Position numbers and translations under genes: made by a program. Shown here one piece after another: positions 26,555-36,198 of a DNA stretch of 64,000 nucleotides. Numbering within the stretch: the first letter of the stretch is position 1; every line of letters begins with the position of its first letter. A model generated the notes under the pieces. The model made no database searches and was not told the DNA's origin. It was given only the letters and a program-made list of their open reading frames with translations. Location: the NCBI GenBank assembly GCA_016178785.1, contig JACOSO010000021.1, positions 23,375 through 87,374 of the forward strand, in the 5' to 3' direction. Source of the DNA: Bacteroidota bacterium. GTDB lineage: Bacteria; Bacteroidota; Bacteroidia; Cytophagales; Cyclobacteriaceae.

Positions 26555-27250
26555 TTACCAACGATAGTTTCGCATATAACGAGCACTATCAATCCTCTTA
26601 GTGGTAATAAATCCTAATGAGTCAATTTCATGAATGAATGTTAAAGAATCTACAGTTGCCGGCACCACCTGAACATTATGATCAGATTTTACAGTAATGT
26701 TTAACACAAAAGATCGAATTATGTTCTTGTCAAAAAAACATTTCTTAATCGGCCTCAACAGGGTAATTGAGTCATTCTCCTCCAATGGTCCACTATTTTC
26801 TCCGCCATTTAAATACATTCCGGAGATATAATTGCCTTTTTCGTCCAAAGTAATCAAAGCTTGCGCAGCAAAATCGGTCCCCATGGCTTCGATTATTATG
26901 GGTTGTATACATCCAACCCTTTCTTGTTTCGAAACGTACCACGATCGAATATCATTTTTTAACCAATAGGAATTGCGATGCAAAACCAGCGGTAAGAGTT
27001 TCAACTTTTCATCCGCTGTCATTTCTATATATGAAATTGAATCAGGCGTATTTGGGAAAAATCGATCCCAGCTCCACATATAATTATCTATTTTCTCAGT
27101 TGAAGAAACTCCTTTTTTATAGTAGAATAAGCTATCTGGCAATGCTTCCGCACACGTGGTGGCTTTTGGCCCTTCGTCCAGGGATTCTTGTTTTTTCTCC
27201 CTACAAGAAAGGAGGATCAACAAGCCAAGAAGGAAAAAATATTGTCTCAT
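26555..27250 (-). CDS. Hypothetical lipoprotein, 231 aa
   Basis: A signal peptide with lipobox LLSC (Cys16) and a charged linker precede about 200 residues of mixed alpha/beta character with no family I can name. Three further Cys are present (CAEAL, GCIQP, KCFF). The start is directly supported by the signal sequence. It lies downstream of tRNA-Ala and its terminator. Confidence 0.65.
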   Translation of the reverse strand: MRQYFFLLGLLILLSCREKKQESLDEGPKATTCAEALPDSLFYYKKGVSSTEKIDNYMWSWDRFFPNTPDSISYIEMTADEKLKLLPLVLHRNSYWLKNDIRSWYVSKQERVGCIQPIIIEAMGTDFAAQALITLDEKGNYISGMYLNGGENSGPLEENDSITLLRPIKKCFFDKNIIRSFVLNITVKSDHNVQVVPATVDSLTFIHEIDSLGFITTKRIDSARYMRNYRW

Positions 27251-27260
27251 CGTACCAAAT

Positions 27261-27289
27261 AAAAAATCTCACCACCATGATGAGATTTT
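27261..27289 (-). terminator. Rho-independent terminator after tRNA-Ala
   Basis: Nine-base arms AAAATCTCA (27263-27271) and TGAGATTTT (27281-27289) form a hairpin; on the minus strand the stem is followed directly by a T-run. It starts three bases after the tRNA 3' end. Confidence 0.75.
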
Positions 27290-27291
27290 AG

Positions 27292-27367
<76 letters not shown>

Positions 27368-27405
27368 TTTTTTATAACTCTTCTGAGGAATGCTCATCTT
27401 GAAGC

Positions 27406-27443
27406 GTCCCGACAGAAGTCGGGACCAGCTGAGCTAATCCCCC
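27406..27443 (-). repeat. Hairpin plus duplicated 5' end of tRNA-Ala
   Basis: Bases 27425-27443 repeat the first 19 bases of the neighbouring tRNA (GGGGGATTAGCTCAGCTGG on the minus strand). They are followed on that strand by a perfect hairpin with 8-bp arms GTCCCGAC/GTCGGGAC and a four-base loop (27406-27425). The rest of the tRNA is missing, so this is a remnant and cannot fold as a tRNA. Confidence 0.8.
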
Positions 27444-27551
27444 GAGGGGTGCAAATATATTTATTTTTGCCTTCCGCAAGAACTCTATCCGAAGAAAGAA
27501 ATAGTTCACAGGCAATCAGAAAGTATTTTTTAACTTTCTTAAACATCGCCT

Positions 27552-29705
27552 ATGAAAAATCCCCGATTGCTCATTGTCGTAATTTGCTTTGTCTCCTGTT
27601 CTCAACATAAAAACAACCACAGCACCTGGCGTGTAACAGGCGGATCGAAAGAAAACATCCACTTCAGTTCACTCACACAGATTGACACTTTGAACGTGAA
27701 ACAACTGCAAGTAGCCTGGACTTACCATACCGGGGATGCTGACACTTTAAATCACTCTCAAATTCAATGCAATCCAATCGTGATTGATGGTGTGGTGTAT
27801 GGCACTACACCTCAGCTCAAACTTTTTGCACTGGATGCATTCTCCGGAAAAGAGAAATGGGTCTTCGATCCGCAGGCTGAACAAAAAACAAAGATGTCTT
27901 CCTTTGTGCGGTTCATATTGAACAACAATCGCGGCGTTACTTATTGGGAGGATGGGAAGGAAAAAAGAATTCTATACGCAGCTGGCTCGTTTATTTATTC
28001 AATCGATGCCTTAATAGGAAAACCAGATCTGAAATTTGGCAATGAAGGATCGATCGATCTGCACAACGGACTGGGCGAAGAGGTTTCTGATTTATATGTG
28101 GCAGCCACTTCGCCCGGCATCATTTACAAGGATTTGTTCATCATTGGCTCGCGTGTGTCTGAAGGAGGCGATGCTGCACCCGGGCATATTCGGGCATACG
28201 ATGTGCATTCAGGAAAATTAGCTTGGATCTTTCACACCATTCCTCATCCGGGTGAAGTTGGCTATGATACTTGGGAAGATTCAACTGCTTATAAACACCT
28301 TGGCGGAGCAAATTCATGGGCAGGCTTCAGTCTGGATGAGAAACGGGGAATTCTCTTCGCCCCCACTGGATCTGTTTCATTCGATTTTTATGGAGGGAAA
28401 AGAAAAGGCCCTGATCTCTTTGGGAATAGTATATTGGCCTTGGACGCTACAACAGGAAAATACATCTGGCACTTTCAAACAATTCATCATGATGTATGGG
28501 ACAAGGACTTACCGACAGCTCCCGCGTTGATCACTCTTAAAAAAGAAGGTAAAGAAATTGATGCCATTGCTCAGCCAACGAAAAACGGTTTTGTGTTTTT
28601 GCTTGAGCGTGAAACTGGAAAACCGATTTACCCAATTAAAGAGCGCCCTGTACCAACTCAGTCAGAACTAAAAGGCGAAAAACTTTGGCCTACACAGCCC
28701 TTCCCCACTTTTCCGAAACCATTTGCCCGGCAGACTTTTACCGAAGACGAATTGAATCATCTTGTGCCTGACTCCTCCTATCAGGACTTAAAGAAAAGGC
28801 TCTCAGGCTATAAATATGGAAATATGTACGAGCCTCCTACTTTTCAGGGAACTATTTTTTTTCCGGGTCTCGATGGTGGTGGCGAATGGGGAGGGTCTGC
28901 TTTTGATCCAAGCTCACAGTTATTATTCGTGAACGCGAATGAAATGCCGTGGATGTTAAAGATGACAGAAGTAAAACTGGAAGCTCCAAAAAAAGAAAAT
29001 TATATCGAGGCTGGTGATCGATTATATAAAACTAATTGCATGGCTTGCCACGGCCCTGATAGAAAGGGTTCCGGAAATAATCCCACGATCATAGACGCAA
29101 ACAAAAAATATTCTGAACAAACGTTGGCAGACTTGATCAGCACGGGCAGGCGAATGATGCCTGCATTCAAAAATCTATCGAAAGAAGAAAGTATTGCCAT
29201 TGCTTCTTTCATTTTGGATTTAAAAACGAATCTAAAAAAGGAATTTGTCACACCGCCTGTAACCATCGATTCGTTCCGTCAACTCCCTTACAACATCACC
29301 GGCTATAATAAATTTTTATCCAAGGAAGGTTATGCGGGGATAATGCCGCCCTGGGGAACTTTGAACGCGGTGAATTTAAGATCGGGCGAAATCGAATGGA
29401 AAATTCCATTAGGTGAAATAAAGGAATTCAAAGAAAAAGGAATCATCACGGGCTCTGAAAACTATGGAGGACCAGCAGTGACAGCCAGCGGTTTGTTGTT
29501 TATAGCAGCAACACCAGATGGGAAATTCAGAGCATTCAATAAACACAACGGAAAGATTTTATGGGAAACCCAACTACCCGCACCCGGATTCGCAACACCC
29601 AGTATTTACGAAGTCAACGGAAAACAATTTATTGTGATTGCCTGTGGTGGGGGCAAGCTCAAAACAAAGTCGGGAGATAGTTATGTGGCCTTTGCCTTGC
29701 CTTAG
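27552..29705 (+). CDS. PQQ-dependent dehydrogenase lipoprotein with internal cytochrome c domain
   Basis: A 717-residue periplasmic quinoprotein of the membrane-type glucose/quinate dehydrogenase class. A short signal with lipobox VSC (Cys16) is followed by the eight-bladed PQQ propeller: THSRWR-like start, LDAFSGKEKWVFDP, HDVWDKDLPTAPAL and LLERETGKPIYP are typical blades. A cytochrome c domain with CMACH (about residues 496-500) is inserted before the last blades, and a Met axial ligand may be in RRMMPAF. Electrons from a sugar or alcohol would pass from PQQ to the heme. Many Bacteroidota cannot make PQQ, so the cofactor may be imported. Confidence 0.9.
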   Translation: MKNPRLLIVVICFVSCSQHKNNHSTWRVTGGSKENIHFSSLTQIDTLNVKQLQVAWTYHTGDADTLNHSQIQCNPIVIDGVVYGTTPQLKLFALDAFSGKEKWVFDPQAEQKTKMSSFVRFILNNNRGVTYWEDGKEKRILYAAGSFIYSIDALIGKPDLKFGNEGSIDLHNGLGEEVSDLYVAATSPGIIYKDLFIIGSRVSEGGDAAPGHIRAYDVHSGKLAWIFHTIPHPGEVGYDTWEDSTAYKHLGGANSWAGFSLDEKRGILFAPTGSVSFDFYGGKRKGPDLFGNSILALDATTGKYIWHFQTIHHDVWDKDLPTAPALITLKKEGKEIDAIAQPTKNGFVFLLERETGKPIYPIKERPVPTQSELKGEKLWPTQPFPTFPKPFARQTFTEDELNHLVPDSSYQDLKKRLSGYKYGNMYEPPTFQGTIFFPGLDGGGEWGGSAFDPSSQLLFVNANEMPWMLKMTEVKLEAPKKENYIEAGDRLYKTNCMACHGPDRKGSGNNPTIIDANKKYSEQTLADLISTGRRMMPAFKNLSKEESIAIASFILDLKTNLKKEFVTPPVTIDSFRQLPYNITGYNKFLSKEGYAGIMPPWGTLNAVNLRSGEIEWKIPLGEIKEFKEKGIITGSENYGGPAVTASGLLFIAATPDGKFRAFNKHNGKILWETQLPAPGFATPSIYEVNGKQFIVIACGGGKLKTKSGDSYVAFALP

Positions 29706-29707
29706 CA

Positions 29708-31738
29708 TTACTTCACAATGGGGAAAGCAGAAATCCTCAATCGCGCTGCACCCATCGGTACCAAAATAATTTCCTCTTCAGGTTCATTGGTAGCAACAGG
29801 GCTTTGCGGAAGCTCTGCACACAATCCGTATTGATCGATTGCCCAAGAAGGGATTTTCTTTCCCTTCGTTTTAATTTCAATTGGAACAGATTCAAGTGTG
29901 AAAGGAAAATTATCTTTCGGCCAAGTTTTGCGTGTAATGGTGAAAGTCTTTCCCAGTTCATTCAGGTTTCCCGATAACCCATAATTCCAGGCACTTGCAG
30001 GTAGGATTTCATACGATGGCCATTTGGCGGGATCAGAATTTTCCTGCCACTTTGAATCATACTGAGCTGTTTGCTTACTGTCTAAGCGGACGTAATTTTC
30101 TTTGATCTTTAGCGAATAAGTGAGAGGGCCGAGATTGAGGCTGACACTGCTTTTATTTTTATCCCAGGTTCGCAATTTCAATTTCATTGGAAATTCAATA
30201 CTAATAACATCATCACTTTTCCATTCGCGATCCAGCTTTAAATACTGACTGGCAGAAACCGCTATCAGTGGCTCATTGTTCACTCTCACTCTTGCGTTGT
30301 TACACCAGGCGGGAATTCTCAGGTACAAGGGGAAGTGAATCGGTTTGCTAATCCGCAATTTCAGATTCACAGATTCTTCGAAGGGATAATGGGTCTGTTC
30401 CGTTATCGTCACCACAGTTCCATCGCCTACTTTTGCTTTTACTTCACTTTCGGAATAAAGAACTACAGCCAATCCGTTATCCGGAGTAGCCATCCAAAGA
30501 TTCTCTGCATAATATATCCATCCGCCCGTATGATTGTGCTGGCAACAGCGGCTGCTAAATGGATTCATCATTAAGTACGGTCCAGGGTTGTCGATGCCGG
30601 GGTTGTGATTCTTGCTGTCGCTCGCAATCATATTGGGAGCAGTCAGATAACGAAGCGACTTATAATCGGGCATGAATGAAGCAGGAAAAGTATTGAAAGC
30701 TACATCCTCGCAATTCTCTGCCCAAAAAGTATCGCCTGTGATGCGCATCATGATTTCATCTGAAGTCATTTGTTCCACCAAGCCGCAAGTTTCAATCGCC
30801 TGTCGCGGATCGACATAACCTTTGCGTGAGTTTTCATCACCTCCCCACATACCTCCTGGTACTTGACCATACATTTCCCGAATGAAATTTTGGTTGTCAT
30901 AGCTTGCTTGCAAATCCGATGGATCACAGCTTTGCTGATAGTAGGTGGCTGGCTCGCGAAAACACTGCGCGATATTTACATTGTGCCAATTGGGCAACCA
31001 ATTTTTCAGTTTCCAGTTTGCCGTGTTGCGATGGATTTTTTGCGCAAGGTCAAGCAACCATTTTTCTTTGGTGATGTTGTAAAGCCAGTAGACACTATAA
31101 AGATTATCTCCCCCGCGACTGTTCTCCCAATAATCCGTGAGAAAATCATTTTCAGGAATGGAAAGTTGCCACTTGAAATAGTTGGTCATGTGCGTAATCA
31201 CACGCGCATCGTTACTTTGCTCATAATACGATTGAAGCACAAACAACATCAACATCTGCGCCCACAGATCACGCTTGCCTGTACTTTTGCGAATGACGTA
31301 AGGACCAAAGTCGCCATTGTCGCGCTGACTGTTTAATGTTCCGTTGATCCAAACCATGGCTTCATCGATCATTTTCTTATCGTTGAGCACATAGCCCATG
31401 TTGGCATAACCCTTCAACCAGTAAGGCATTTCCTCCCAACCCCAATCGCCTTTACCATCTTTATTTAGCCACGCGTTATTTTTTTTAGTAAGCCATGCAC
31501 TGATTTCGCCAAGGTTGCCTGCCAAGCCATCGCGCTCAAGCTCAAGACTTTTCAAAAGCCAGCCGCCCGGCTTAATTGCTCCCACCGGAAGTTTTACGAG
31601 ATGTTGCGACTTGAGTGGTGCCTGGTTGGTGAAGTAGAATGAATTCATTTTATCTGAAGATGGAACCCGGACACTGCTGGCCCATGGAGTTTGTGAAAAC
31701 CCAGAAGCTGCAATGAACAACAAAAATGCAAATCGCAT
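29708..31738 (-). CDS. GH127-like (DUF1680) glycoside hydrolase
   Basis: A 676-residue secreted enzyme of the beta-L-arabinofuranosidase family (GH127/GH146, DUF1680). A signal peptide (about residues 1-15, ending GFSQ) precedes the (alpha/alpha)6 barrel and C-terminal beta-sandwich. The SRCCQHNHTGGW block near residues 395-406 carries the Cys pair that, in characterised members, binds zinc and provides the nucleophile; NTFPASF and EDVAFN lie just before it. Length is normal. It converges on the PQQ dehydrogenase with two bases between, and ends the run of minus-strand genes that starts at CutC. Confidence 0.88.
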   Translation of the reverse strand: MRFAFLLFIAASGFSQTPWASSVRVPSSDKMNSFYFTNQAPLKSQHLVKLPVGAIKPGGWLLKSLELERDGLAGNLGEISAWLTKKNNAWLNKDGKGDWGWEEMPYWLKGYANMGYVLNDKKMIDEAMVWINGTLNSQRDNGDFGPYVIRKSTGKRDLWAQMLMLFVLQSYYEQSNDARVITHMTNYFKWQLSIPENDFLTDYWENSRGGDNLYSVYWLYNITKEKWLLDLAQKIHRNTANWKLKNWLPNWHNVNIAQCFREPATYYQQSCDPSDLQASYDNQNFIREMYGQVPGGMWGGDENSRKGYVDPRQAIETCGLVEQMTSDEIMMRITGDTFWAENCEDVAFNTFPASFMPDYKSLRYLTAPNMIASDSKNHNPGIDNPGPYLMMNPFSSRCCQHNHTGGWIYYAENLWMATPDNGLAVVLYSESEVKAKVGDGTVVTITEQTHYPFEESVNLKLRISKPIHFPLYLRIPAWCNNARVRVNNEPLIAVSASQYLKLDREWKSDDVISIEFPMKLKLRTWDKNKSSVSLNLGPLTYSLKIKENYVRLDSKQTAQYDSKWQENSDPAKWPSYEILPASAWNYGLSGNLNELGKTFTITRKTWPKDNFPFTLESVPIEIKTKGKKIPSWAIDQYGLCAELPQSPVATNEPEEEIILVPMGAARLRISAFPIVK

Positions 31739-31741
31739 AAT

Positions 31742-32491
31742 TTATTTGGTCTCGTTCTTTTCCGCCATCGCTCTCATATTCTTTACTCGCCCCGGATCAA
31801 CGGTTCGAAGCTTGAATTCAGAGCCAGAGTCATCGCCCATGCCCGCAATATTCTGATTTCTGAATTTCATTTCGCTTTCGCGGGAAGCAGTGGCAGAAAA
31901 ATGAATTTCTTTTGTTCCTGTCTTTCTCACGATCTCTTCGACAGTATTTTCATTCACGCCAGAACCCGGCATAATCGCGATTCGCCCATTGGCCTTTTTA
32001 ATAAGTTCAGCAATGAGGTCAACTCCTTCAATCGCTTTAGCTCTTTGCCCTGCCGTAAGAATCCTGTCGAAACCAACTTCAATACAATCTTCAAGGGCTT
32101 CAAACGGATCGCGCGTCATGTCGAAGGCACGATGGCAAGTCACTTTCATGGGACGAGCACGGTCGATCAATTCTTTGCATCTCTTTTTATCGATTGTTCC
32201 GTCCGGGTTTAAAACTCCGAACACTACGCCATCGGCACTCAATTTTTGACATTGATCAATGTCGCGCTTCATGGCATGAAATTCATAACTGGAATAATGG
32301 AAGTCTCCACCACGAGGACGGATCATGACGAAAACATCAAGGCTTACGTTTTGCCTTACATTTTCGATTATCCCATAAGATGGAGTTGTTCCCCCATCAG
32401 CAGGATTGTCGCACAACTCAATGCGGTCAGCACGACCTTCTTGGGCTTTAAGTGCGGACTCTATATTGTAAACTACTATCTCAAGTGTCAT
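31742..32491 (-). CDS. cutC: CutC family protein
   Basis: A 249-residue TIM-barrel protein of the CutC family. The open frame starts earlier, but the ATG at 32491 (MTLEIVVYNIESAL) matches the family N-terminus and avoids overlap with the RelE-like gene. Seen: GRADRIELCDNPADGGTTPS, VMIRPRGGDFHYS, FHRAFD-like CHRAFDMT and IAMPGSGVNENT. Named for copper homeostasis in E. coli, though a role in copper handling is disputed; it is likely a conserved housekeeping enzyme of unknown substrate. Confidence 0.93.
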   Translation of the reverse strand: MTLEIVVYNIESALKAQEGRADRIELCDNPADGGTTPSYGIIENVRQNVSLDVFVMIRPRGGDFHYSSYEFHAMKRDIDQCQKLSADGVVFGVLNPDGTIDKKRCKELIDRARPMKVTCHRAFDMTRDPFEALEDCIEVGFDRILTAGQRAKAIEGVDLIAELIKKANGRIAIMPGSGVNENTVEEIVRKTGTKEIHFSATASRESEMKFRNQNIAGMGDDSGSEFKLRTVDPGRVKNMRAMAEKNETK

Positions 32492-32498
32492 AACTATA

Positions 32499-32765
32499 TT
32501 AAGGAAAATAGCGATAGATTTCTTTTCGATGCAAGACCCTTGCAAACTCAACATGACTACCTTCTACGAAGATCCCAATTCTGTACTCGCCAATCCTGAT
32601 TCGATAAGCCGATCGAAATCCCTTCAACTTTTTGATGTTCGAGATTTGAGTGATGGAATTAGACGTTTTTACTGCGTCTATTGTTTCTGCGATTGAGCTT
32701 TTAACTGATTTAAGATGTATCCGATCAAGGTCGCGATTAAATTTTGCAAGAAATTCAACTTGCAT
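32499..32765 (-). CDS. RelE/ParE-family toxin
   Basis: An 88-residue basic protein with the RelE/ParE pattern: VEFLAKFNRDLDRI at the start, a central LKGFRSAYRIRIGEYRIGI strand-turn with the conserved Arg residues, and a C-terminal VLHRKEIYRYFP. RelE members cut mRNA on the ribosome; ParE members poison gyrase, and sequence alone does not decide. Its ATG overlaps the antitoxin stop by one base (TGATG). Confidence 0.88.
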   Translation of the reverse strand: MQVEFLAKFNRDLDRIHLKSVKSSIAETIDAVKTSNSITQISNIKKLKGFRSAYRIRIGEYRIGIFVEGSHVEFARVLHRKEIYRYFP

Positions 32766-32962
32766 CAGCGCCCCAATTTTTTCATAATGATCGTTTCAGA
32801 AACCTTTTTTGTTCTATCAGCCTCGCGCATGGATAATGCAAGGCCTAAGTCTTCTTTTTCCTCAATGGAAAGCTTTTTAGAATTGATACCTAATTTATTC
32901 AATAAATCAGATACAAATTCCAGTTCCTTTTTGTTTCGTGGAGTGATAATTACAGATTCCAT
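32765..32962 (-). CDS. Antitoxin partner of the RelE-like toxin
   Basis: A 65-residue charged protein (MESVIITPRNKKELEFV at the start) in the upstream, overlapping position typical of an antitoxin. A longer open frame reaches 33100, but it would lie inside the asparaginase gene, so the ATG at 32962 is preferred; it falls 13 bases after that gene's stop. The short N-terminal VIITPRNKKELEF strand-helix recalls DUF2683-like antitoxins. Whether it binds DNA is not visible. Confidence 0.78.
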   Translation of the reverse strand: MESVIITPRNKKELEFVSDLLNKLGINSKKLSIEEKEDLGLALSMREADRTKKVSETIIMKKLGR

Positions 32963-32975
32963 ACTCAAAGATAAT

Positions 32976-33941
32976 TCAATAAAAGCTTTTTGCTTCGAAA
33001 ATTTTATTAGCAACCTCATTCGAATAAACGGCATACGTGAATCCTTTCTGTAATGCATAAGCGCCCATCTCCCCGTTTTTATCAAGCGCCAAAAAACCAA
33101 CCTGAATTTCTTTTGATTTCTTCGGCTGGTTTTTCACGATTCTTTTCACAGCAAGTTCGCATGCCTGCTGTGGTGAATTGCCCTGTCGCATCAGCTCAAC
33201 CACCAGATGTGAACCACAAATACGAATCACTTCCTCTCCTACTCCTGTAGACGTAGCAGCTCCAATTTCATTATCAACAAAAAGTCCTGCACCGATGATC
33301 GGTGAGTCACCTACGCGACCATGAATTTTATACGCCATACCACTGGTAGTGCATGCCCCCGAAAAGTTTTGTTGGCTGTCCAACGCAATCATACCAATGG
33401 TGTCGTGATTCTCAATGTTAGCGATGGGTTTGTACTCGGCTTTCTTCAGCCATTCTTTCCACGCTTGTTCAGATTCAGGTGTTAACAAATTTTCTTTCTT
33501 AAATCCACTAGCCAGCGCGAACTGCAAAGCGCCATCACCTACGAGCATCACATGCGGAGTTTTTTCCATCACTTTTCTTGCAACGGAGATTGGGTGAACG
33601 ATGTGTTCCAGACAAGCCACTGATCCGCAGTTAGAAAGTTCATCCATAATACACGCATCGAGTGTCACCCGACCATCGCGATCGGGTAATCCGCCAAGTC
33701 CCACAGAAGTTTCTTTCGGATCCCCCTCAGGTACTTGCACACCAGCCTCAACAGCATCCAGCGCACGACCGTTCTTGGATAAAATTTTCCAAGCTTCTGC
33801 ATTTGCTCCAACACCAAAGTTCCAGGTGGAGATAACAATGGGTTTGGTTACAGTCTTATCGCGTGCGAACAATTTCTGCACCGATGCGAGTGAAGCAAGC
33901 ACAGTTGAGGCTTGGATGAATTTTCTTCTTGAAGTTTTCAT
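32976..33941 (-). CDS. N4-(beta-N-acetylglucosaminyl)-L-asparaginase / isoaspartyl peptidase type Ntn hydrolase
   Basis: A 321-residue Ntn hydrolase that cuts itself to free an N-terminal Thr. A Tat-like or Sec signal (KTSRRKFIQAS, cleaved near residue 25) exports it. The auto-cleavage site NHDTIGM has the catalytic Thr near residue 182, and DGALQFALASGF, SGMAYKIHGRVGDSPIIGAG and GVGEEVIRICG are conserved. These fit glycosylasparaginase rather than plant-type isoaspartyl peptidase. The toxin-antitoxin pair sits directly downstream. Confidence 0.9.
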   Translation of the reverse strand: MKTSRRKFIQASTVLASLASVQKLFARDKTVTKPIVISTWNFGVGANAEAWKILSKNGRALDAVEAGVQVPEGDPKETSVGLGGLPDRDGRVTLDACIMDELSNCGSVACLEHIVHPISVARKVMEKTPHVMLVGDGALQFALASGFKKENLLTPESEQAWKEWLKKAEYKPIANIENHDTIGMIALDSQQNFSGACTTSGMAYKIHGRVGDSPIIGAGLFVDNEIGAATSTGVGEEVIRICGSHLVVELMRQGNSPQQACELAVKRIVKNQPKKSKEIQVGFLALDKNGEMGAYALQKGFTYAVYSNEVANKIFEAKSFY

Positions 33942-33944
33942 ATC

Positions 33945-34020
33945 GTTATTAGTTAAACGTTAAACGTTAATAGTGACTCGTTTTCATTTTACGATTAACG
34001 AATAACTATTAACGATTAAC
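33945..34020. repeat. Short-word repeats of the CGTTAAACGTTA type
   Basis: The gap between the asparaginase and S9 peptidase genes is a string of CGTTAAACGTTAAT, ACGATTAACGAATAAC and ATTAACGATTAAC words, the same family as at 18263-18345. It leaves little room for a normal promoter for the asparaginase gene. Confidence 0.65.
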
Positions 34021-36198
34021 TTACTTTGCTCCCGGAGGACAATACTTTTTCAAATACTCTGTATACAACGTTGTCAGGTGTAGGTTCGTACCTTCTCCTT
34101 CACTGATGCTGTGCGTGCGGTTGGGGTAGGCCATGAACTGAAACTGTTTGTTGTTTTTGATCAATTCATTGATCAGCATTTCTGCATTATTATAATGCAC
34201 ATTGTCATCGCCAGTGCCGTGGATGTACAACAGGTTTCCTTTCAGGTTTTTCGCATAAGTAACTGGCGAACCTTTCACAATGTCTTCCAAATTTTCCTGT
34301 GGCAAGCCCATGTAACGCTCCTGATAAATATTGTCGTATGTCAATTGATTTGCAACAGCTGCCACGGCTATTCCTGTTTTATAAATTTCTGGATATTGGA
34401 ACATGAGGTTTAAAGTTGTTGATCCTCCGCCACTCCATCCCCACACGGCAATACGATCACTGTCAACAAAAGACCACTTCAAAATTTCTTTAGCCGCGAG
34501 CGCCTGATCTTTGATATTGATCTGCCCGATTTTTCTGTAAATCGATTTACGCCACTCGCGACCTTTTGGTGCTGGCGTTCCTCTTCCATCTAGTGAGATA
34601 TAAATGTATCCATCCGCAGCCATGTCGCCACGGTACATGCGGTTGTTGCCCATGCCGAATGCATCGCGCACGGTTTGAGAAGCGGGTTCTGTGTAAACAA
34701 AGAAGACCACAGGATATTTTTTCGATGCATCGAAGTTGGTGGGCTTTACCATCCATCCGTCCATCTCCGTTCCTTCTTCGGTCTTGATTTTAAAGAACTC
34801 CACTTTTTTTGGTGGCGTTGCAGATGCACGAGAGGGGGTATTTTCTTTTTCGCCTAACGCCTTGTTGGTAGCAAGTTCAATCAGCTCATTAGTGGGTCGG
34901 GTCGTTGCATTTGAGAAATTGTGCTGGGCAAATTTTCCATTCGGAGAAATAGAGTAGTCATGAGTGCCTTGCTGGTCGGCAGGTGAAACTAATTCCAGTT
35001 TTCCTTTACCGTCAAGCTTGGTCTTGTACAAATACTTTTGTGTGGCGTTGGTTGGTGAAGCGATAAAATAAATGGTGTTATTCTTTTCATCAATGTGAGA
35101 AAAGTCGATCACGTCATAATCTCCTTTGGTGATGAGCGTCTCTTTTCCATCTTTCGTAACCCTATATAAATGAGCCCAACCGTCTTTTTCGCTCATCCAC
35201 AAAAATTCTTTGTTACCATTCAACCAGACAAAGGGGTGGCGTGAATAATAATTATCTGAAATGAAAGAATACATGTCAACCCACGCCTTGTCGCTTTCTG
35301 AATAAATCTGTTTTGCTTCGCCGGTCATCGCATTGCATGAAAAGATCTTGCTCTCTTGTTGCTTGCGGTTGAGTTGCTGTATAAAAATTTCGCTGTTGGA
35401 ATTCCACTCCATACGAGGTAAATAATTTTGCTGAGGATCTCCGGGGATATTCAACCAGGTGGTTTTGTTCGCAGCAACATCAACCACCCCGATTTTGGTA
35501 GGCGATGGGCTTTGACCAATAGTTGGATACTCAACCGGAATGACTTTAGAGTAAGCCGAGTCGGTGGTGTTCACCATATAATAGTCTCTGATCTTGTTGG
35601 CATCGATTTGCCAGTAAGCTATTTGCTTGCCATCAGGACTCCACTGAAATCCATCACGGCAGCCGAACTCCTCTTCATAAACCCAATCGAAAGTTCCGCT
35701 GATCAGTTTTCTGGAGTGATTCGAAGTGATCGCCTGCACTTGTCCTGTGACTAGGTCTTCCACATACAAATCGTACTCACTCACATAACCTACTTTCTTT
35801 CCATCTGGAGAAAATTTTGCAAAGCGAAGTGATGAGGCAGGTTTGTCTTTACCGATTTTCGTTAGCGTCTTTGCTATTTTATTCAACACCCAATAGTCAC
35901 CTTGCGTATCGTAGCGCCATACTTTTTTGCTGTTGGTATAAATCAATATGAGGTTGCCATCATCCGATAATAAAAAATTCCGCACCTTCAAACTTTCCGT
36001 TTGCCCTGCAGGAGTGAGGTCGGCCTTCGACAAAAAAGTGGTTTTTGTGTTGGCAGGCAGTTCATAGCGGTTTACTTCGCCAGCTTCGTTTCTATAATAA
36101 GCATTTCCATCTTTTGCCCAACGAATATTTTGGCTGAACAAGAGGGCTGGCAAAAAGAAGATTAACAACAATAATAGAGGTGTGCGTTTCATGGTCAT
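34021..36198 (-). CDS. S9 family dipeptidyl-peptidase IV-like peptidase
   Basis: A 725-residue secreted serine peptidase that probably removes dipeptides, often after Pro. Signal peptide about residues 1-23 (ending LLFSQ), then an eight-bladed DPP IV N-terminal propeller with FDWVYEEEFGCRDGF, the Glu pair of which binds the substrate N-terminus, then the alpha/beta-hydrolase domain with GWSGGGS (Ser near 588), DDNVH (Asp near 664) and RTHSISEG (His near 696). ATG at 36192 is an equal start. A TATTTTTG -7-like box lies at 36222-36215 on the minus strand. Confidence 0.93.
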   Translation of the reverse strand: MTMKRTPLLLLLIFFLPALLFSQNIRWAKDGNAYYRNEAGEVNRYELPANTKTTFLSKADLTPAGQTESLKVRNFLLSDDGNLILIYTNSKKVWRYDTQGDYWVLNKIAKTLTKIGKDKPASSLRFAKFSPDGKKVGYVSEYDLYVEDLVTGQVQAITSNHSRKLISGTFDWVYEEEFGCRDGFQWSPDGKQIAYWQIDANKIRDYYMVNTTDSAYSKVIPVEYPTIGQSPSPTKIGVVDVAANKTTWLNIPGDPQQNYLPRMEWNSNSEIFIQQLNRKQQESKIFSCNAMTGEAKQIYSESDKAWVDMYSFISDNYYSRHPFVWLNGNKEFLWMSEKDGWAHLYRVTKDGKETLITKGDYDVIDFSHIDEKNNTIYFIASPTNATQKYLYKTKLDGKGKLELVSPADQQGTHDYSISPNGKFAQHNFSNATTRPTNELIELATNKALGEKENTPSRASATPPKKVEFFKIKTEEGTEMDGWMVKPTNFDASKKYPVVFFVYTEPASQTVRDAFGMGNNRMYRGDMAADGYIYISLDGRGTPAPKGREWRKSIYRKIGQINIKDQALAAKEILKWSFVDSDRIAVWGWSGGGSTTLNLMFQYPEIYKTGIAVAAVANQLTYDNIYQERYMGLPQENLEDIVKGSPVTYAKNLKGNLLYIHGTGDDNVHYNNAEMLINELIKNNKQFQFMAYPNRTHSISEGEGTNLHLTTLYTEYLKKYCPPGAK

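Noticed and set aside
30863..31336. 157-residue plus-strand frame
   Set aside because: Lies wholly inside the GH127-like gene on the other strand; glnS-type and DUF1680 evidence favours the minus gene.
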